From contig WQSK01000045.1 of the NCBI GenBank assembly GCA_009787915.1, forward strand, positions 1-7,924: a DNA stretch of 7,924 bases. The letters are read 5' to 3'. The notes below the pieces were generated by a model that made no database searches, had not been told where the DNA came from, and saw only the letters and a list, made by a program, of their open reading frames with translations. The position numbers and the translations under genes were made by a program. Below, in pieces: positions 1-5,952 of this stretch (within the stretch, counting starts at the first letter, position 1; every line of letters begins with the position of its first letter). Source of the DNA: Bacillota bacterium (lineage in GTDB: Bacteria > Bacillota > Clostridia > Christensenellales > UBA1242).

Positions 1-33
1 CCATCCGTGTAGGAAAACAATCGGGCAAGACAT
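1..33 (-). CDS. Probable alpha/beta hydrolase, N-terminal fragment cut by the window edge
   Basis: Only the first 11 codons are in the window. They start with ATG at 33-31 and read MSCPIVFLHGW. The pattern of two or three hydrophobic residues followed by HGW is the usual strand-3/oxyanion-hole beginning of alpha/beta hydrolase-fold enzymes (esterases, lipases, haloperoxidase-like hydrolases). The start lies 15 bases beyond the tsaB stop on the same strand, so it is probably the next gene of the same operon. No clear Shine-Dalgarno is visible in the short gap. Substrate cannot be judged from so little; the family call is an inference from one short motif. Confidence 0.55.
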   Translation of the reverse strand, partial: MSCPIVFLHGW

Positions 34-48
34 AGTATCTTTGTATGA

Positions 49-447
49 TTATTTTTTTGGTGGAGTTACTTTGAATTCACTGTCATAATATGGGGCAAGT
101 TTTTTTACATCTGTGAAATCTTTGTTTACAAACTTTTTTTTCGCGAGCAACACAAGTTCATCATTGTCGTCCATAGCACCAAGCGCAATCACAGGTTTCC
201 CAAGTGCAAACGCCCAGCCCTTGACCGCGACCACGCCGACGCGTGAGCCTGTCCAACTCCCAGGGCCTGTAACAACCGCATAGGCATCAACAACACGGCA
301 CCAATCCCCCACGATTTCGTTCAGGGTTTCACTGTGTCTGCGCCTTTCTGGGTTTGTCCGAACCTCGACCTTGTTTGCCCCAACAAGTGCCACGAACAAA
401 ACCTCTTTGGTCGTGTCAATCAATAGTAATTTTTCGCTCTGTTTCAC
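49..447 (-). CDS. tsaB: TsaB, tRNA t6A biosynthesis scaffold protein, unusually short
   Basis: TsaB is the non-catalytic partner of TsaD in making N6-threonylcarbamoyl-adenosine at position 37 of ANN-decoding tRNAs. The 132-residue product shows the N-terminal ASKHA-type half: LLLIDTT at residues 7-13, the RRHSETLNE segment at 36-44, and the family signature GPGSWTG at 61-67 followed by SRVGVVAVKG (family form GPGSFTGLRIG). Usual length is about 220-240 residues. The sequence stays alignable to about residue 91 and then runs through a short charged linker to the tail at 117-132. About 100 residues of the second half are therefore missing, with no frameshift visible to me. The GTG start is supported by a strong Shine-Dalgarno at 450-458. 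The gene overlaps the end of tsaE by 32 bases, so translation is probably coupled. Confidence 0.85.
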   Translation of the reverse strand: MKQSEKLLLIDTTKEVLFVALVGANKVEVRTNPERRRHSETLNEIVGDWCRVVDAYAVVTGPGSWTGSRVGVVAVKGWAFALGKPVIALGAMDDNDELVLLAKKKFVNKDFTDVKKLAPYYDSEFKVTPPKK

Positions 448-823
448 TTATCACCTCTATCTTAATATTTATCGCGTCGATGTTCTTATAAACTTTTTTG
501 TCCACATTGTTGTACGGCCATTCGACAAAGAAAACATTTTTACCACCAAGTATCTCGAAAAAATCCGTGTTCAAAAGTTCGCTTTGGTCTTTGATTCTAT
601 ACAGGTCTGCGTGAAAAAAATTTTGGTCACCAACCTCGTACTGATTAATGATTGTAAATGTTGGACTTGTAACCGCGTCTTTAACCCCAAGAAGTTTCAA
701 AACCCCTTGGACAAAGGTTGTCTTTCCCGCCCCCATCTCTCCATGCAAAAGAACCACCCGCGGGCGGTCTTTTAACAAATTCGCAACAAGTTCATATTCT
801 TGCATCTTTTGATGGTAACGCAA
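416..823 (-). CDS. tsaE: TsaE, tRNA t6A biosynthesis ATPase
   Basis: TsaE is the small P-loop ATPase that drives turnover of the TsaB-TsaD complex in t6A formation in the bacterial cytoplasm. The 135-residue protein shows the Walker A GEMGAGKTT at residues 28-36, the SPTFTIINQY segment at 53-62, HADLYRI at 71-77 and FFVEWP at 98-103, all typical family landmarks in the right order. Length is slightly below the usual 140-160. The longest frame starts with TTG at 823-821; an ATG at 805-803 (residue 7) is an alternative. Neither has a good ribosome site, but the TTG start gives a more normal distance to the P-loop. Either start overlaps the end of the upstream membrane-protein gene (stop at 792-794), and the gene overlaps tsaB at its other end, suggesting tight coupling. 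Confidence 0.92.
   Translation of the reverse strand: MRYHQKMQEYELVANLLKDRPRVVLLHGEMGAGKTTFVQGVLKLLGVKDAVTSPTFTIINQYEVGDQNFFHADLYRIKDQSELLNTDFFEILGGKNVFFVEWPYNNVDKKVYKNIDAINIKIEVISETERKITID
450..458 (-). promoter_or_regulatory. Shine-Dalgarno of tsaB
   Basis: On the minus strand AGAGGTGAT precedes the GTG start at 447-445, with GAGGTGAT fully complementary to the 16S rRNA 3' end and the GAGG core six bases from the start. It lies inside the tsaE coding region and fixes the otherwise ambiguous GTG start of tsaB. Confidence 0.75.
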
Positions 824-1595
824 AAAGGCTTAATAATGCAAACAGAAACAGCACAGAAGCGATAATTATATAATAAATGTTAAATCTCACAATGAAACTG
901 GTAGCCAAAATTATAACCCCTAAAAAGATGTAGGACTTGGATTTTGTTCGCATAAACATGACGCGTTTGAGTTCATTAAGTTGTAATCGTTGTCTTGTTT
1001 TATAATGCACAGTAAAGTCTGGGAAGATTTGCGCAGGCTCTAAAAGTTGTTTATACACATCGGTTCCGTCCATTAAAACAACTTGTTTATCCAACGAAGC
1101 AACATACGCAATCACACTTGGGTGGAACGATTCGGATGCAATGTATGTTATCGCACCTTTGTTTGTGGCGGAGATACACTTTACCACATCGTCGACTGTC
1201 GGGTTGATTTGGAATAACAAAAACATATTGCACAAGGTTGGATTTTCTTCGTGCTCATCCACCGCACGGTAGAACTTCAATTTTTTTTGGGTAGAAACAA
1301 CTTGCCTCCCCAAAATCTGGAAAGCAGTTTTCATTAAATTGAGTGTCTTTGCCTGCGCCTGAAAGCGGAACTGTAGCATAATCTGGTTGATATGTTTTTT
1401 TTCCTCCCGCGTAACTTTTGCACGGGCACTGCGCCTTATTTTAAGAATATAAAACAAAGTATTAACCGCCGCCGTAATAAAAAACGAAATTATAAACACA
1501 AGCACAATATTCGCAACGTAAAAAGACAGCCACAAATACGCCAACATAAAGACGATAAACGACCGAGCAATTAAACCTGTAATCCCTGCAACCAT
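792..1595 (-). CDS. Four-helix membrane protein with a possible degenerate Mrr-like domain
   Basis: Not a protein I can name. The 267-residue product has two adjacent hydrophobic segments near the N-terminus (about 8-28 and 29-52), a basic cytoplasmic-looking region (53-220), and two C-terminal hydrophobic segments (about 222-236 and 238-261), ending PSKDARI. Within the middle region, residues 124-186 resemble the core of Mrr-type restriction endonuclease domains: a hydrophobic strand ending LLFQIN, a helix with DDVVKC, GAITYIASESFHPS, then VVLMDGTDVYKQLL, which is the 'ya..i.Lidg..L..Ll' pattern. The expected QxK catalytic motif appears as QIN, so the domain is probably inactive if related. 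The frame is open upstream into sigE, but ATG at 1595-1593, 19 bases beyond the sigE stop, is the sensible start; no Shine-Dalgarno is visible. It is co-oriented with sigE and tsaE and likely cotranscribed. Confidence 0.75.
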   Translation of the reverse strand: MVAGITGLIARSFIVFMLAYLWLSFYVANIVLVFIISFFITAAVNTLFYILKIRRSARAKVTREEKKHINQIMLQFRFQAQAKTLNLMKTAFQILGRQVVSTQKKLKFYRAVDEHEENPTLCNMFLLFQINPTVDDVVKCISATNKGAITYIASESFHPSVIAYVASLDKQVVLMDGTDVYKQLLEPAQIFPDFTVHYKTRQRLQLNELKRVMFMRTKSKSYIFLGVIILATSFIVRFNIYYIIIASVLFLFALLSLFALPSKDARI

Positions 1596-1614
1596 GGTAT
1601 GGTTATTGACCGAA

Positions 1615-2343
1615 TTATTGGGTATCAATCTTTTTAAGTTCACGCTTAAGGCGCGATATAATCTTTTTTTCCAAACGCGAAATATACGATTGCGAGATAC
1701 AAAGCATTTCGGCAACCTCTTTTTGTGTGCGCTCCTCACCACCAACTTCGCCAAGCCCAAACCTCAGTTGCATAATCTCCTGCTCGCGGATACTGAGTTT
1801 ATTTACCGCAAGCCACAACAAGTTTCTTTCTACCCCGACATCGAGTTCTTGCTGGACATCGTCTTGTCCAACACAAATAACGTCACCAAGGCGAATTTCA
1901 CTCCCGTCACTGTCCATGTTAAGTGGCTCGTCAATACTTATGTCGCCGCGATTTTTCATGACTTTTCTTAGGTGCATCAAAATTTCGTTTTCAATACAAC
2001 GACTGGAATAAGTTGCCAGTTTAATATTCTTTTCGTACTTGAAACTATTGACGGCTTTGATAAGCCCGATACTCCCGACAGAAATTAAATCTTCAATATC
2101 AAGACCTGTGTTCTCGAATTTTTTTGCGATATATACAACCAACCGAAGGTTGTGCTCGATTAATTTTTGTTTTGTTTCGGGCTTGCCAAGATGGAGTTCC
2201 TGTAACAAAACTTCTTCCTCGTCTTTTGCGAGGGGTTTGGCCAGGGCCTCGGTTCCGTTAATGAAATACACAAAGTCGTCATCCCAAAGTTTGGCTGTTG
2301 TAATCCGATGAAACAGTTGTTTCGCCTTGTCGAAAATATTCAT
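1615..2343 (-). CDS. sigE: Pro-sigma-E, mother-cell sporulation sigma factor
   Basis: Sigma-E directs early mother-cell transcription during endospore formation and is made as an inactive precursor. The 242-residue protein carries a sigma-70 region 2 (residues about 60-130) with HNLRLVVYIAKKFENTG and IEDLISVGSIGLIKAVN, and a region 4 helix-turn-helix (about 185-238) with TQKEVAEML and ISQSYISRLEKKI, matching SigE over its whole length. The N-terminal 30 residues correspond to the B. subtilis pro-sequence; by alignment SpoIIGA would cut between Tyr26 and Phe27 in DDFVYFINGTEAL. The frame is open 51 codons further upstream, but ATG at 2343-2341 gives the family's N-terminus and length (about 239), and the longer version would run into the divergent gene. 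No good Shine-Dalgarno is visible. Unusually, spoIIGA is not adjacent: a plus-strand gene lies between. Confidence 0.95.
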   Translation of the reverse strand: MNIFDKAKQLFHRITTAKLWDDDFVYFINGTEALAKPLAKDEEEVLLQELHLGKPETKQKLIEHNLRLVVYIAKKFENTGLDIEDLISVGSIGLIKAVNSFKYEKNIKLATYSSRCIENEILMHLRKVMKNRGDISIDEPLNMDSDGSEIRLGDVICVGQDDVQQELDVGVERNLLWLAVNKLSIREQEIMQLRFGLGEVGGEERTQKEVAEMLCISQSYISRLEKKIISRLKRELKKIDTQ

Positions 2344-2413
2344 GTCGCCAATGTATATGATTGGGGTGTGCATTTCTTGACATATATTTAGAAAAAGTGT
2401 CAGACTATAAGGT
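2344..2413. promoter_or_regulatory. 70-base divergent intergenic region between sigE and the surface-repeat gene
   Basis: This gap must hold the starts of both divergent transcripts. On the plus strand there is a perfect TTGACA at 2377-2382, but the only good -10 (TATAAG, 2406-2411) is 23 bases away and only two bases before the ATG at 2414, so a standard sigma-A promoter is doubtful. On the minus strand the same element reads TGTCAA, loosely like a Spo0A box (TGTCGAA), followed after 19 bases by TATACA as a possible -10 for sigE. The promoter assignments are inference; the region's position is what makes it regulatory. Confidence 0.4.
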
Positions 2414-4111
2414 ATGAAGTATTTTGCTGCTTTGATTGCAATTATGTGCTGCGCCATAGTGTTTGCTGGGGTCGCACGAACCTCGGCCGACAACAATACA
2501 GTTTACGCAAGTTTTGCCGCAGGCTCTGGGAACGCATCGGGGGCAAGCGTATCTGTCGCCTCAACCCAGGTTGCCGTGGGTGCAACTTCGCCAATCATCA
2601 CTTTTAACGCAGGCGCGCACCACAGGGTCAGTAATCTTCAAATAAATGGTACAACAATAAATGTAACATATATGTCAGATGCCGCAACATTTCAAAACTT
2701 CCCCAGCGGGCCGTTTGAATTCAGGGTCTGGTTCACAGGTACAACACAGCAAACCTTGCAAATACAATTTCGGTTCAGCGACGACGGAGATATTCCGCTG
2801 CAAAATGTTAGCGTAGTCGCGGCAACCGCATTGCGAACAATTACAATAGATGCAGGGTTTGCCGCAGGGTCTGGAACCGCACCGAATGCGACAATTTCTG
2901 CGGCAACTACACAGGTCAACGCAGGGGCTACTTCACCTATCATTAACATTAACGCAGGCAGACACCACAGGGTAAGTAATCTTCAAATAAATGGTACAAC
3001 TATTAACGTAACGCATACATCCCAAAACCCTGTGATATTTCAAAATTTTATTATAAGCGATATCCTGTTGTTTGAAATTAGGACTTGGGCAACAGGCGGG
3101 GCCCAGCAAATGGTTCACCTGCAATTTCGGTTCACTACTCCGTCTGCCGCCCCGCCGTCCAACATCACAATAAATGCAACAACACAATTAACCTCCGTCG
3201 CAATTGCTGCGAGTTTCACCAGCGGCTCTGAAAACATTACGGGTGCGACAATTTCACATGCTTCAAGCCAAGTCAACGCAGGGTATACTTCGCCTATAAT
3301 TCGTTTCACCGCGGGCGAGGAACACAGAATTCAAATGAACCAAATCCGTATTAATAACACACCTATTCAAGTACATGACATGTTTGAATCCTCGGCGGTT
3401 TTCAGAAATTTTACAGATGTTAATAACAATTTCTTGTTTGAATTCAGAGTTTGGTTTACAACTGCAACACGGCAGGTAATGGAAATACAGTTGCGCTTTA
3501 CAAACAATAATGCCCTCCCGCCACAAAACATAGCGATAACTGTAGGAACCCAATTAATGACGGTTATAACGACGATTAATGCGAGTTTCGCCGACGGCTC
3601 TGGCAATGCGCGTGATGCGGTCATCTCTTATACTGCCCCAGGCGGAGGACAGCAAGACAACCGCTCTGTCCAAACCCAAGTTTTGGCGGACGGCACTTCC
3701 CCAATTATTCGCTTTCATGCGGGCACGCAACACAGAATAGATGGCTTTTTCCATATAAACAATGTGCCAATTGCTGTTGGTCATGCAACTGCTACGGCTC
3801 CATTTCAGTATTTCACCGACGAGAACGGAATCCTTTTGTTTGAATTCAGGGCTTGGGTAAGCGGTTTGGACTCTCGGAATTTGGACATAGAGTTCCGCTT
3901 TAACAGAGATTACGCAACCGTACCAAGCAGTCTATCCGTGGTCGTGAGAACCGTGTTTTCCTCTGCCCTTGACCACAACAGTGATAACGAAGGCGGCGGC
4001 AACGTTGACAGTTTGTTCCTCTGGGTCGGTATCGGTGCGGGTGTAATTATTGCGACACTTATAGTCATCTACATTATAACGCGCATTAAAAACCGAAACG
4101 AGTTTATGTAA
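2414..4111 (+). CDS. Secreted, C-terminally anchored surface protein with four tandem repeats
   Basis: I do not recognise the family. The 565-residue product starts with a signal peptide (Lys at 2, hydrophobic 4-20, possible cleavage near ARTSA at 21-25). Four repeats follow at about 29-142, 143-260, 261-383 and 384-513. Each has the order: ASFAxGSG-like start, V.AG.TSPII, AG..HR, INxTxI.V, FxNF, LFEFRVW and a QFRF-like strand, a pattern of alternating beta strands suggesting an Ig-like or beta-sandwich unit. A Ser/Asn/Gly linker (514-532), one transmembrane helix (about 534-556) and a short basic tail RIKNRN end the protein; there is no LPXTG. It is the only plus-strand gene here, diverging from sigE by 70 bases and converging on spoIIGA with one base between stop codons. 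The start ATG has only an AAGG two bases upstream; Met11 (2444) is an alternative that would shorten the signal peptide. A structural or adhesive role is a guess. Confidence 0.88.
   Translation: MKYFAALIAIMCCAIVFAGVARTSADNNTVYASFAAGSGNASGASVSVASTQVAVGATSPIITFNAGAHHRVSNLQINGTTINVTYMSDAATFQNFPSGPFEFRVWFTGTTQQTLQIQFRFSDDGDIPLQNVSVVAATALRTITIDAGFAAGSGTAPNATISAATTQVNAGATSPIININAGRHHRVSNLQINGTTINVTHTSQNPVIFQNFIISDILLFEIRTWATGGAQQMVHLQFRFTTPSAAPPSNITINATTQLTSVAIAASFTSGSENITGATISHASSQVNAGYTSPIIRFTAGEEHRIQMNQIRINNTPIQVHDMFESSAVFRNFTDVNNNFLFEFRVWFTTATRQVMEIQLRFTNNNALPPQNIAITVGTQLMTVITTINASFADGSGNARDAVISYTAPGGGQQDNRSVQTQVLADGTSPIIRFHAGTQHRIDGFFHINNVPIAVGHATATAPFQYFTDENGILLFEFRAWVSGLDSRNLDIEFRFNRDYATVPSSLSVVVRTVFSSALDHNSDNEGGGNVDSLFLWVGIGAGVIIATLIVIYIITRIKNRNEFM
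2498..3952 (+). repeat. Four in-gene tandem repeats of about 340-390 bases
   Basis: The units lie at about 2498-2839, 2840-3193, 3194-3562 and 3563-3952. The first two are the closest: 2618-2655 and 2963-3000 agree at 37 of 38 bases (one C/A difference), while units three and four agree mainly at protein level. Unit four carries a small insertion rich in Gly and Gln (residues about 409-418). This suggests stepwise duplication with the unit 1/2 duplication, or gene conversion between them, most recent. Boundaries are set by eye from the protein repeat. Confidence 0.85.
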
Positions 4112-4112
4112 T

Positions 4113-4805
4113 TCACACAAAAGAAGAATTTAACAAAGCATCGTATTTAACAACATCGCGGAAACCCTTCATGCTAAGACCCAAACGCACGTTTTCATGA
4201 ACCGTTTTTGTTTCACCAAGCACTTCGATTTTGGAGGGGGCAAAAACAAACATCTTGGAACTCTTTCCCACGGTTGCAAAGTCTATGTAACGGCCTTCCG
4301 TAATGTTTTCTTTTTCAAGTCGGTTCATAACAATCCTATCCGCGGGGATATCAGGAAAAATTTTCAAAAACAACGATATAGTAATAATCACAACAGGCGC
4401 ACCTGATTCGGGGTCAACCAACCTGTTCCCCGTGTCGATATAACTTTTGGCTTTGAAACTCTCGTCCTTGTACGTAATCACAATGTCGCGAATCATGTTG
4501 GAAACCATATGTTTTTTTGTCATGTATTTAATCAACTTTGACATCATAAAGACAAACAACACCGTGGTAAAAATCTTTACGGACATCAGCATAGCCATAG
4601 CCGTCGCAAAGTTTCTGGGCTCAAAATACAACAATAGCCCCATCGACAACACGGGGACGACGATTGCAAAAACAATACCAACCGCCACACAGAGTATGAC
4701 TTTTCGAAGGTACATCTTGCCACGGATGTTTCTAAACATGAAAAAAAGCAACATCGAATTTACCACAAGGTTATCAATAATTGCGTATTCAACGAATATA
4801 GTCAC
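4113..4805 (-). CDS. spoIIGA: SpoIIGA, pro-sigma-E processing aspartic protease
   Basis: SpoIIGA is the membrane-embedded protease that removes the sigma-E pro-sequence in the mother cell in response to a forespore signal. The 230-residue protein begins with the family-like VEYAIIDNLVVNSMLL, has three or four hydrophobic segments (about 7-25, 35-60, 67-93), then a cytoplasmic protease domain with SYIDTGNRLVDP at 121-132. Asp124 in DTGN corresponds to the catalytic Asp183 of the B. subtilis protein. The C-terminus, YDALLNSSFV, fits the family ending. The usual length is about 290-310 residues, so this is a shortened form, mostly in the membrane half. Start is GTG at 4805-4803, 29 bases after the S55 peptidase stop; no clear ribosome site. 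Its usual partner sigE lies on the same strand but beyond the plus-strand surface gene. Confidence 0.92.
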   Translation of the reverse strand: MTIFVEYAIIDNLVVNSMLLFFMFRNIRGKMYLRKVILCVAVGIVFAIVVPVLSMGLLLYFEPRNFATAMAMLMSVKIFTTVLFVFMMSKLIKYMTKKHMVSNMIRDIVITYKDESFKAKSYIDTGNRLVDPESGAPVVIITISLFLKIFPDIPADRIVMNRLEKENITEGRYIDFATVGKSSKMFVFAPSKIEVLGETKTVHENVRLGLSMKGFRDVVKYDALLNSSFV

Positions 4806-4834
4806 ACACTATGTTTATGCGATGCCAGTTTTAT

Positions 4835-5506
4835 TTAGAACAAAGACTCGAATTCATCCAACATGGCCTCTGCAGGAATTGCGATTGAGTAACTAGCAGG
4901 TGAAAGTCCAGCAAAACGTAAATCACCTTGACCTTGGTTAATAAAGATTTTGGACTGTGCGTGCACACCCACAAGTTTACCATTCTGGATAATTGGAGAG
5001 CCACTCATCCCACTGACCGCAATTTCCCCCAACTGTGGTGGATATCTGGTGTCGATAACACGAAAATTTCCTACTCCGTCTTTTGTTTCAAATATTTCAA
5101 TCACGTAAGACTGCACACCCACCGATGATTTAACGGTAGTCAACAACCTCGCACGCCCTGTTTGCATTTTTGCGACTTGCATTCCCATCAAAGTTTTTTC
5201 TGGCTCGTAACAGAGTTCAGCTAATGCACCAACATCTGTGTTTGCAATAAGTTCACCCATATGGTCACTATCCGAAATATCCAAATCACAGTACCTGTAA
5301 CCGCCAAAAGAATGTCGACCGAGAGATTTGAATCTCCCTTTGTACAACAAAGTATTTCGAACATCTTTATCCTCAAGACCTTCAATGTGATGCCCATTAA
5401 GCGCCATAAAATGTCTATTGTTTTTCGACACTATAAAAGTCGATGTACCACCGTAAATACAATCTCTTAATGCAATTGCAACAGTGAGTGAGATAGGTAT
5501 AACCAT
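4835..5506 (-). CDS. S55 (SpoIVB-type) serine peptidase, catalytic domain only
   Basis: SpoIVB-family peptidases cut the SpoIVFA regulator and so trigger pro-sigma-K processing. This 223-residue protein matches the S55 domain from end to end: ALRDCIYGGTSTF at 12-24 (family RDSxAGIGTLTF), HFMALNGHH at 32-40 with probable catalytic His39, IDTR at 151-154 with Asp152 at the place of B. subtilis Asp363, and GMSGSPIIQNGK at 166-177 with nucleophile Ser168 at the place of Ser378. The His-motif has one extra residue (ALNGH instead of ALGH). SpoIVB is about 425 residues with an N-terminal membrane anchor and PDZ domain; both are absent, so how it would reach the intermembrane space is unclear. A good Shine-Dalgarno supports the ATG at 5506. 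It follows the split unknown frame by five bases and precedes spoIIGA by 29, suggesting cotranscription. It may be a SpoIVB equivalent or a separate S55 paralogue with another target. Confidence 0.85.
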   Translation of the reverse strand: MVIPISLTVAIALRDCIYGGTSTFIVSKNNRHFMALNGHHIEGLEDKDVRNTLLYKGRFKSLGRHSFGGYRYCDLDISDSDHMGELIANTDVGALAELCYEPEKTLMGMQVAKMQTGRARLLTTVKSSVGVQSYVIEIFETKDGVGNFRVIDTRYPPQLGEIAVSGMSGSPIIQNGKLVGVHAQSKIFINQGQGDLRFAGLSPASYSIAIPAEAMLDEFESLF

Positions 5507-5511
5507 AGCGT

Positions 5512-5832
5512 TTATACCTCTACCTGTGTATCTTTTGGTGTTTTGTCTTGGATTTCAGGTTTTGTTTCAAGTGCAGGTACATTTGCGCCATTCGGCAATG
5601 CCAACCCCGACAAAAACAAAGGCGCATTTCGCGAAGTCAACAACTTGGTCATGTCGACAACGAGGTTTTCAAACCCAGGGTGTTCTAACTCACCTTTGTT
5701 GTATTTGTCCAAAACCATCAATTTCGACGGCAAGTTTGTAATCTGTTCTTGACTCCTAAATATATTTCCTCGAAAAAGACTTGGCGCAGACAATAATTCT
5801 TGATAGTCATCGTCTTGTCTTTCGTACCGCAC
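5512..5832 (-). CDS. Unrecognised protein, probable C-terminal part of an interrupted gene
   Basis: The 106-residue frame from GTG at 5832-5830 is charged and acidic at first (YERQDDDYQE), with a short hydrophobic stretch near 72-84 and a Pro/Lys/Thr-rich tail. I recognise no domain. It may not be an independent gene: the same frame is open without a stop for 39 more codons upstream, back to the TAA at 5952-5950 that ends the preceding gene in this very frame. Those 39 codons read as a highly charged, helix-like stretch (EQHYEDVERVRKINKERAEH), typical of coding sequence. They contain no ATG, GTG or TTG, and no Shine-Dalgarno precedes the GTG. The simplest reading is that 5512-5949 is the second half of a 343-codon gene. 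It is followed after five bases by the S55 peptidase. Confidence 0.45.
   Translation of the reverse strand: MRYERQDDDYQELLSAPSLFRGNIFRSQEQITNLPSKLMVLDKYNKGELEHPGFENLVVDMTKLLTSRNAPLFLSGLALPNGANVPALETKPEIQDKTPKDTQVEV
5516..5521 (-). promoter_or_regulatory. Shine-Dalgarno of the S55 peptidase gene
   Basis: AGAGGT on the minus strand lies nine bases before the ATG at 5506-5504, inside the last codons of the upstream frame. It supports this start, and therefore that the protein truly begins at the S55 domain. Confidence 0.6.
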
Positions 5833-5949
5833 ATTGTCTGAATAACCATGCCACTTTTTTGCACCAGTGCGCTCGTTGTGTTCTGCCCGTTCTTTGTTTA
5901 TTTTCCTTACACGCTCAACATCTTCATAGTGTTGTTCAACTCTATTCTG

Positions 5950-5952
5950 TTA
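5950..5952 (-). other. Single in-frame TAA separating two halves of one open frame
   Basis: The TAA (minus strand, 5952-5950) follows TAC TAT GAA CAC and is followed by CAG AAT AGA. Codons on both sides are in one phase, with no other stop from 6540 to the TAA at 5514-5512. TAA serves as a normal stop in sigE, tsaB, the S55 gene and the surface gene here, so the code is not reassigned. Confidence 0.75.

Noticed and set aside
51..59. T-rich run after tsaB as a terminator
   Set aside because: The run is the Lys-Lys/Pro end of tsaB itself, has no hairpin before it, and another gene starts 15 bases on.
371..775. 134-codon plus-strand open frame opposite tsaE/tsaB
   Set aside because: Antisense shadow; both minus-strand genes carry recognisable motifs over the same bases.
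1596..1760. A 55-residue N-terminal extension of the membrane protein
   Set aside because: It lies over the sigE helix-turn-helix region in another frame and is basic, shadow-like sequence; the ATG at 1595 follows the sigE stop.
2377..2411. Standard sigma-A promoter for the surface gene
   Set aside because: TTGACA is perfect, but the nearest good -10 is 23 bases away and would place the transcription start inside the gene; kept only as a regulatory region.
2344..2496. A 51-codon N-terminal extension of sigE
   Set aside because: It would overlap the start of the divergent surface gene, has no resemblance to SigE proteins, and the ATG at 2343 gives the expected pro-sequence and length.
4447..4896. 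Long plus-strand open frame opposite spoIIGA
   Set aside because: It is antisense to a clearly identified gene, and its composition mirrors the membrane-protein codons beneath it.
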